Shown here one piece after another: positions 13,244 to 14,362 of a stretch of 14,362 nt of DNA. This DNA is from Oceanospirillales bacterium (GTDB lineage: Bacteria > Pseudomonadota > Gammaproteobacteria > Xanthomonadales > SZUA-36), in the NCBI GenBank assembly GCA_003232965.1, contig QIKG01000089.1:1-14362 (forward strand), read 5' to 3'. A program made the position numbers and the translations under genes. The notes under the pieces were generated by a model. That model worked only from the letters and a program-made list of their open reading frames with translations, did no database searches and was not told the DNA's origin. Positions within the stretch are counted from its first letter, which is position 1; every line of letters begins with the position of its first letter.

Positions 13244-13887
13244 TTAAGCTGGATGACTTGCAAGGCAATAATATCTTTGATGAATTATCTGAGCGCTTAA
13301 CTCCGTCTCTACATTCACTCGAAACTGAACCTTGTGGTTTACCCGTGCACGGCTATCGGCCGGCGGGGCAGTGCCTAGAATATATTCCTCCGCGAACGGC
13401 AGGTGTCTTGTTACCTATTCTCTGCCACCCGCAAGGGCCTACCATGTTGTTCACCGTGCGTAGCTTAGAACTGGCCACCCATCCGGGACAGGTCAGTTTC
13501 CCCGGTGGTAGTATTGAAAGCTGTGATGTAGATGAAGTAGCTGCATCGGTGCGAGAAACTCATGAAGAGGTAGGCATTCATCCGCAAAAAATCACCCCGC
13601 TGGGTGTACTTGATAATTTTGACACCATATCCGGATACCGCATGGTGCCAGTAGTCGGCCTGGTAAAAACCCCGGTATCATTGGTATTGGACAGCAGCGA
13701 AGTTTCCGCCGCATTTGAAGTGCCGTTAGCCGAGGTTTTGGATCGGAGTCACTACCAGAAACGCCTAATTGAGTATGCCGAGCATCAGCACATAGTTTAT
13801 TCCTGGCAGTGGCAGCAGCACAATATCTGGGGGGCAACGGCGGCGATATTGGTTGACCTAATCGATAAGCTCACAGCTAAGACCTAA
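13240..13887 (+). CDS. nudL: CoA pyrophosphatase, Nudix family (NudL-like)
   Basis: A 215-residue Nudix hydrolase expected to cleave coenzyme A and its thioesters to phosphopantetheine (or its acyl form) plus 3',5'-ADP. The CoA-specific signature MLFTVRSLELATHPGQVSFPGG (69-90, in two parts L-x-T-x-R-S-x2-L-x3-H-x-GQV and FPGG) runs directly into the Nudix box, whose end RETHEEVGI (105-113) holds the metal-binding Glu residues. As in other NudL proteins, the first Glu of the general Nudix box is not kept. The C-terminal part ends WGATAAILVDLI, typical for the subfamily. GTG start, overlapping the DUF1289 stop by 4 bases. About 20 residues longer at the N-terminus than the E. coli enzyme. Confidence 0.9.
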   Translation: MIKLDDLQGNNIFDELSERLTPSLHSLETEPCGLPVHGYRPAGQCLEYIPPRTAGVLLPILCHPQGPTMLFTVRSLELATHPGQVSFPGGSIESCDVDEVAASVRETHEEVGIHPQKITPLGVLDNFDTISGYRMVPVVGLVKTPVSLVLDSSEVSAAFEVPLAEVLDRSHYQKRLIEYAEHQHIVYSWQWQQHNIWGATAAILVDLIDKLTAKT

Positions 13888-13893
13888 GGTAAT

Positions 13894-13917
13894 AGCTTGA
13901 TTTCAAAGCTTGATTTC
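13894..13917. repeat. Direct repeat and small hairpin in the nudL/hydratase convergent spacer
   Basis: AGCTTGATTTC occurs twice, separated by AA. Directly after it, CTAGGA (from about 13917) and TCCTAG can pair around a 7-base loop. This 82-bp convergent spacer has no T-rich terminator; the hairpin may serve weakly in both directions. Confidence 0.45.
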
Positions 13918-13969
13918 TAGGAGATTAATTCCTAGCAAGAAAATTCAGTGAACCTGTGACGGTGCTGAC

Positions 13970-14362
13970 CTAGCGTTTGCCTAATTGCTCGACTAGCATT
14001 TGCAGTACCGTCTGGGTGCTGTCATGGAACCAGTGATCAACAAAGTCATCTATTTTAAAATAATCATCAGAAGAATAGGCATCAACCAGCGGGCGGCGAG
14101 CTATGGCCCGAGCTTTCAGCATTGCATGGCGCGGCAAGGCCAGGTGTCTTTGGCACCAATTCAGGGCTGCAGAAACAACATCTTTGGTTTCCTGAGTCTC
14201 ATCAACCAAGCCATAGCTTAGCGCGGTATCCGAGTTAATCAATAAGCCCTCTACCACCAGTTGGCTGGCTATTCTTGCACCCGTCAGGCGAACCAGACTG
14301 GTGTAAATTACCGGTGGCACAACCAAGCCGACCTGAACTTCATTCAAGCCGATTTTATACGG
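13970..14362 (-). CDS. Enoyl-CoA hydratase/isomerase family protein, C-terminal part (cut by right edge)
   Basis: The frame stays open to the window end, so only the last 130 or so residues are seen. They begin PYKIGLNEVQVGLVVPPVIY, which matches the region around the second catalytic position of the crotonase fold (GLNEVxxGL). Next come LTGARIASQLVVEGLLINSDTALSYGLVDE, the typical post-catalytic segment (family AxxxGLVDEV), and the C-terminal helices. The Glu in NEV is the usual acid/base in hydratases, but isomerases and other crotonase members share it, so the exact reaction is open. The oxyanion-hole half of the protein is outside the window. A TTG at 14347 could be read as a start, but the upstream codons fit the family, so the gene is simply truncated. 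Confidence 0.85.
   Translation of the reverse strand, partial: PYKIGLNEVQVGLVVPPVIYTSLVRLTGARIASQLVVEGLLINSDTALSYGLVDETQETKDVVSAALNWCQRHLALPRHAMLKARAIARRPLVDAYSSDDYFKIDDFVDHWFHDSTQTVLQMLVEQLGKR

Overview
The window reads as chromosomal DNA of a gammaproteobacterium with moderate GC content, probably a free-living, possibly marine, member of the Cellvibrionales/Alteromonadales type; the order is a guess. The evidence is the set of housekeeping genes: a BamD outer-membrane assembly lipoprotein, a pspABC operon with a sigma-54 promoter, a periplasmic FKBP-type isomerase, and a DUF1289-NudL pair. I see no insertion sequence, phage gene, tRNA, rRNA or CRISPR array.

Left part (1-1600, minus strand): a tightly packed operon of a small HGD/DFG-type kinase, an Sfp-type phosphopantetheinyl transferase and a lipoprotein cut by the left edge. 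The genes are 2 bp apart and then overlap by one base. The operon seems to start from a -10 box so close to the first ATG that the mRNA would be nearly leaderless, and four 10-bp repeats lie directly upstream of that box.

Region 1699-6627: a TetR-family repressor gene faces an RND efflux pair (periplasmic adaptor plus inner-membrane pump). The divergent spacer carries three evenly spaced 19-bp pseudo-palindromes that cover the likely adaptor promoter. This is a local repressor-operator-efflux module with no outer-membrane channel gene of its own in view. A GC-rich hairpin closes it.

Region 6724-9329: two exported amidohydrolase-superfamily proteins, coupled by a TAATG overlap. The first keeps the metal ligands; the second has lost them (HSH to LST, HSD to FSA) and looks like a non-catalytic partner. 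Convergent to them is bamD (9340-10158).

Region 10159-12256: a spacer holding one doubtful small ORF per strand, then pspC-pspB-pspA read leftward with overlapping genes. They are preceded by a GG-N10-GC sigma-54 promoter, although no pspF lies in the window. A roughly 375-bp spacer follows, with an unexplained inverted repeat.

Right part (12257-14362): an FKBP isomerase with a textbook terminator, then DUF1289 and NudL-type CoA pyrophosphatase genes overlapping by 4 bp, both with GTG starts. Last comes the C-terminal part of an enoyl-CoA hydratase/isomerase on the minus strand, cut by the right edge.

Most of the window is ordinary core genome. The parts most worth following up are the kinase-PPTase-lipoprotein operon, the triple operator, and the active/degenerate amidohydrolase pair.
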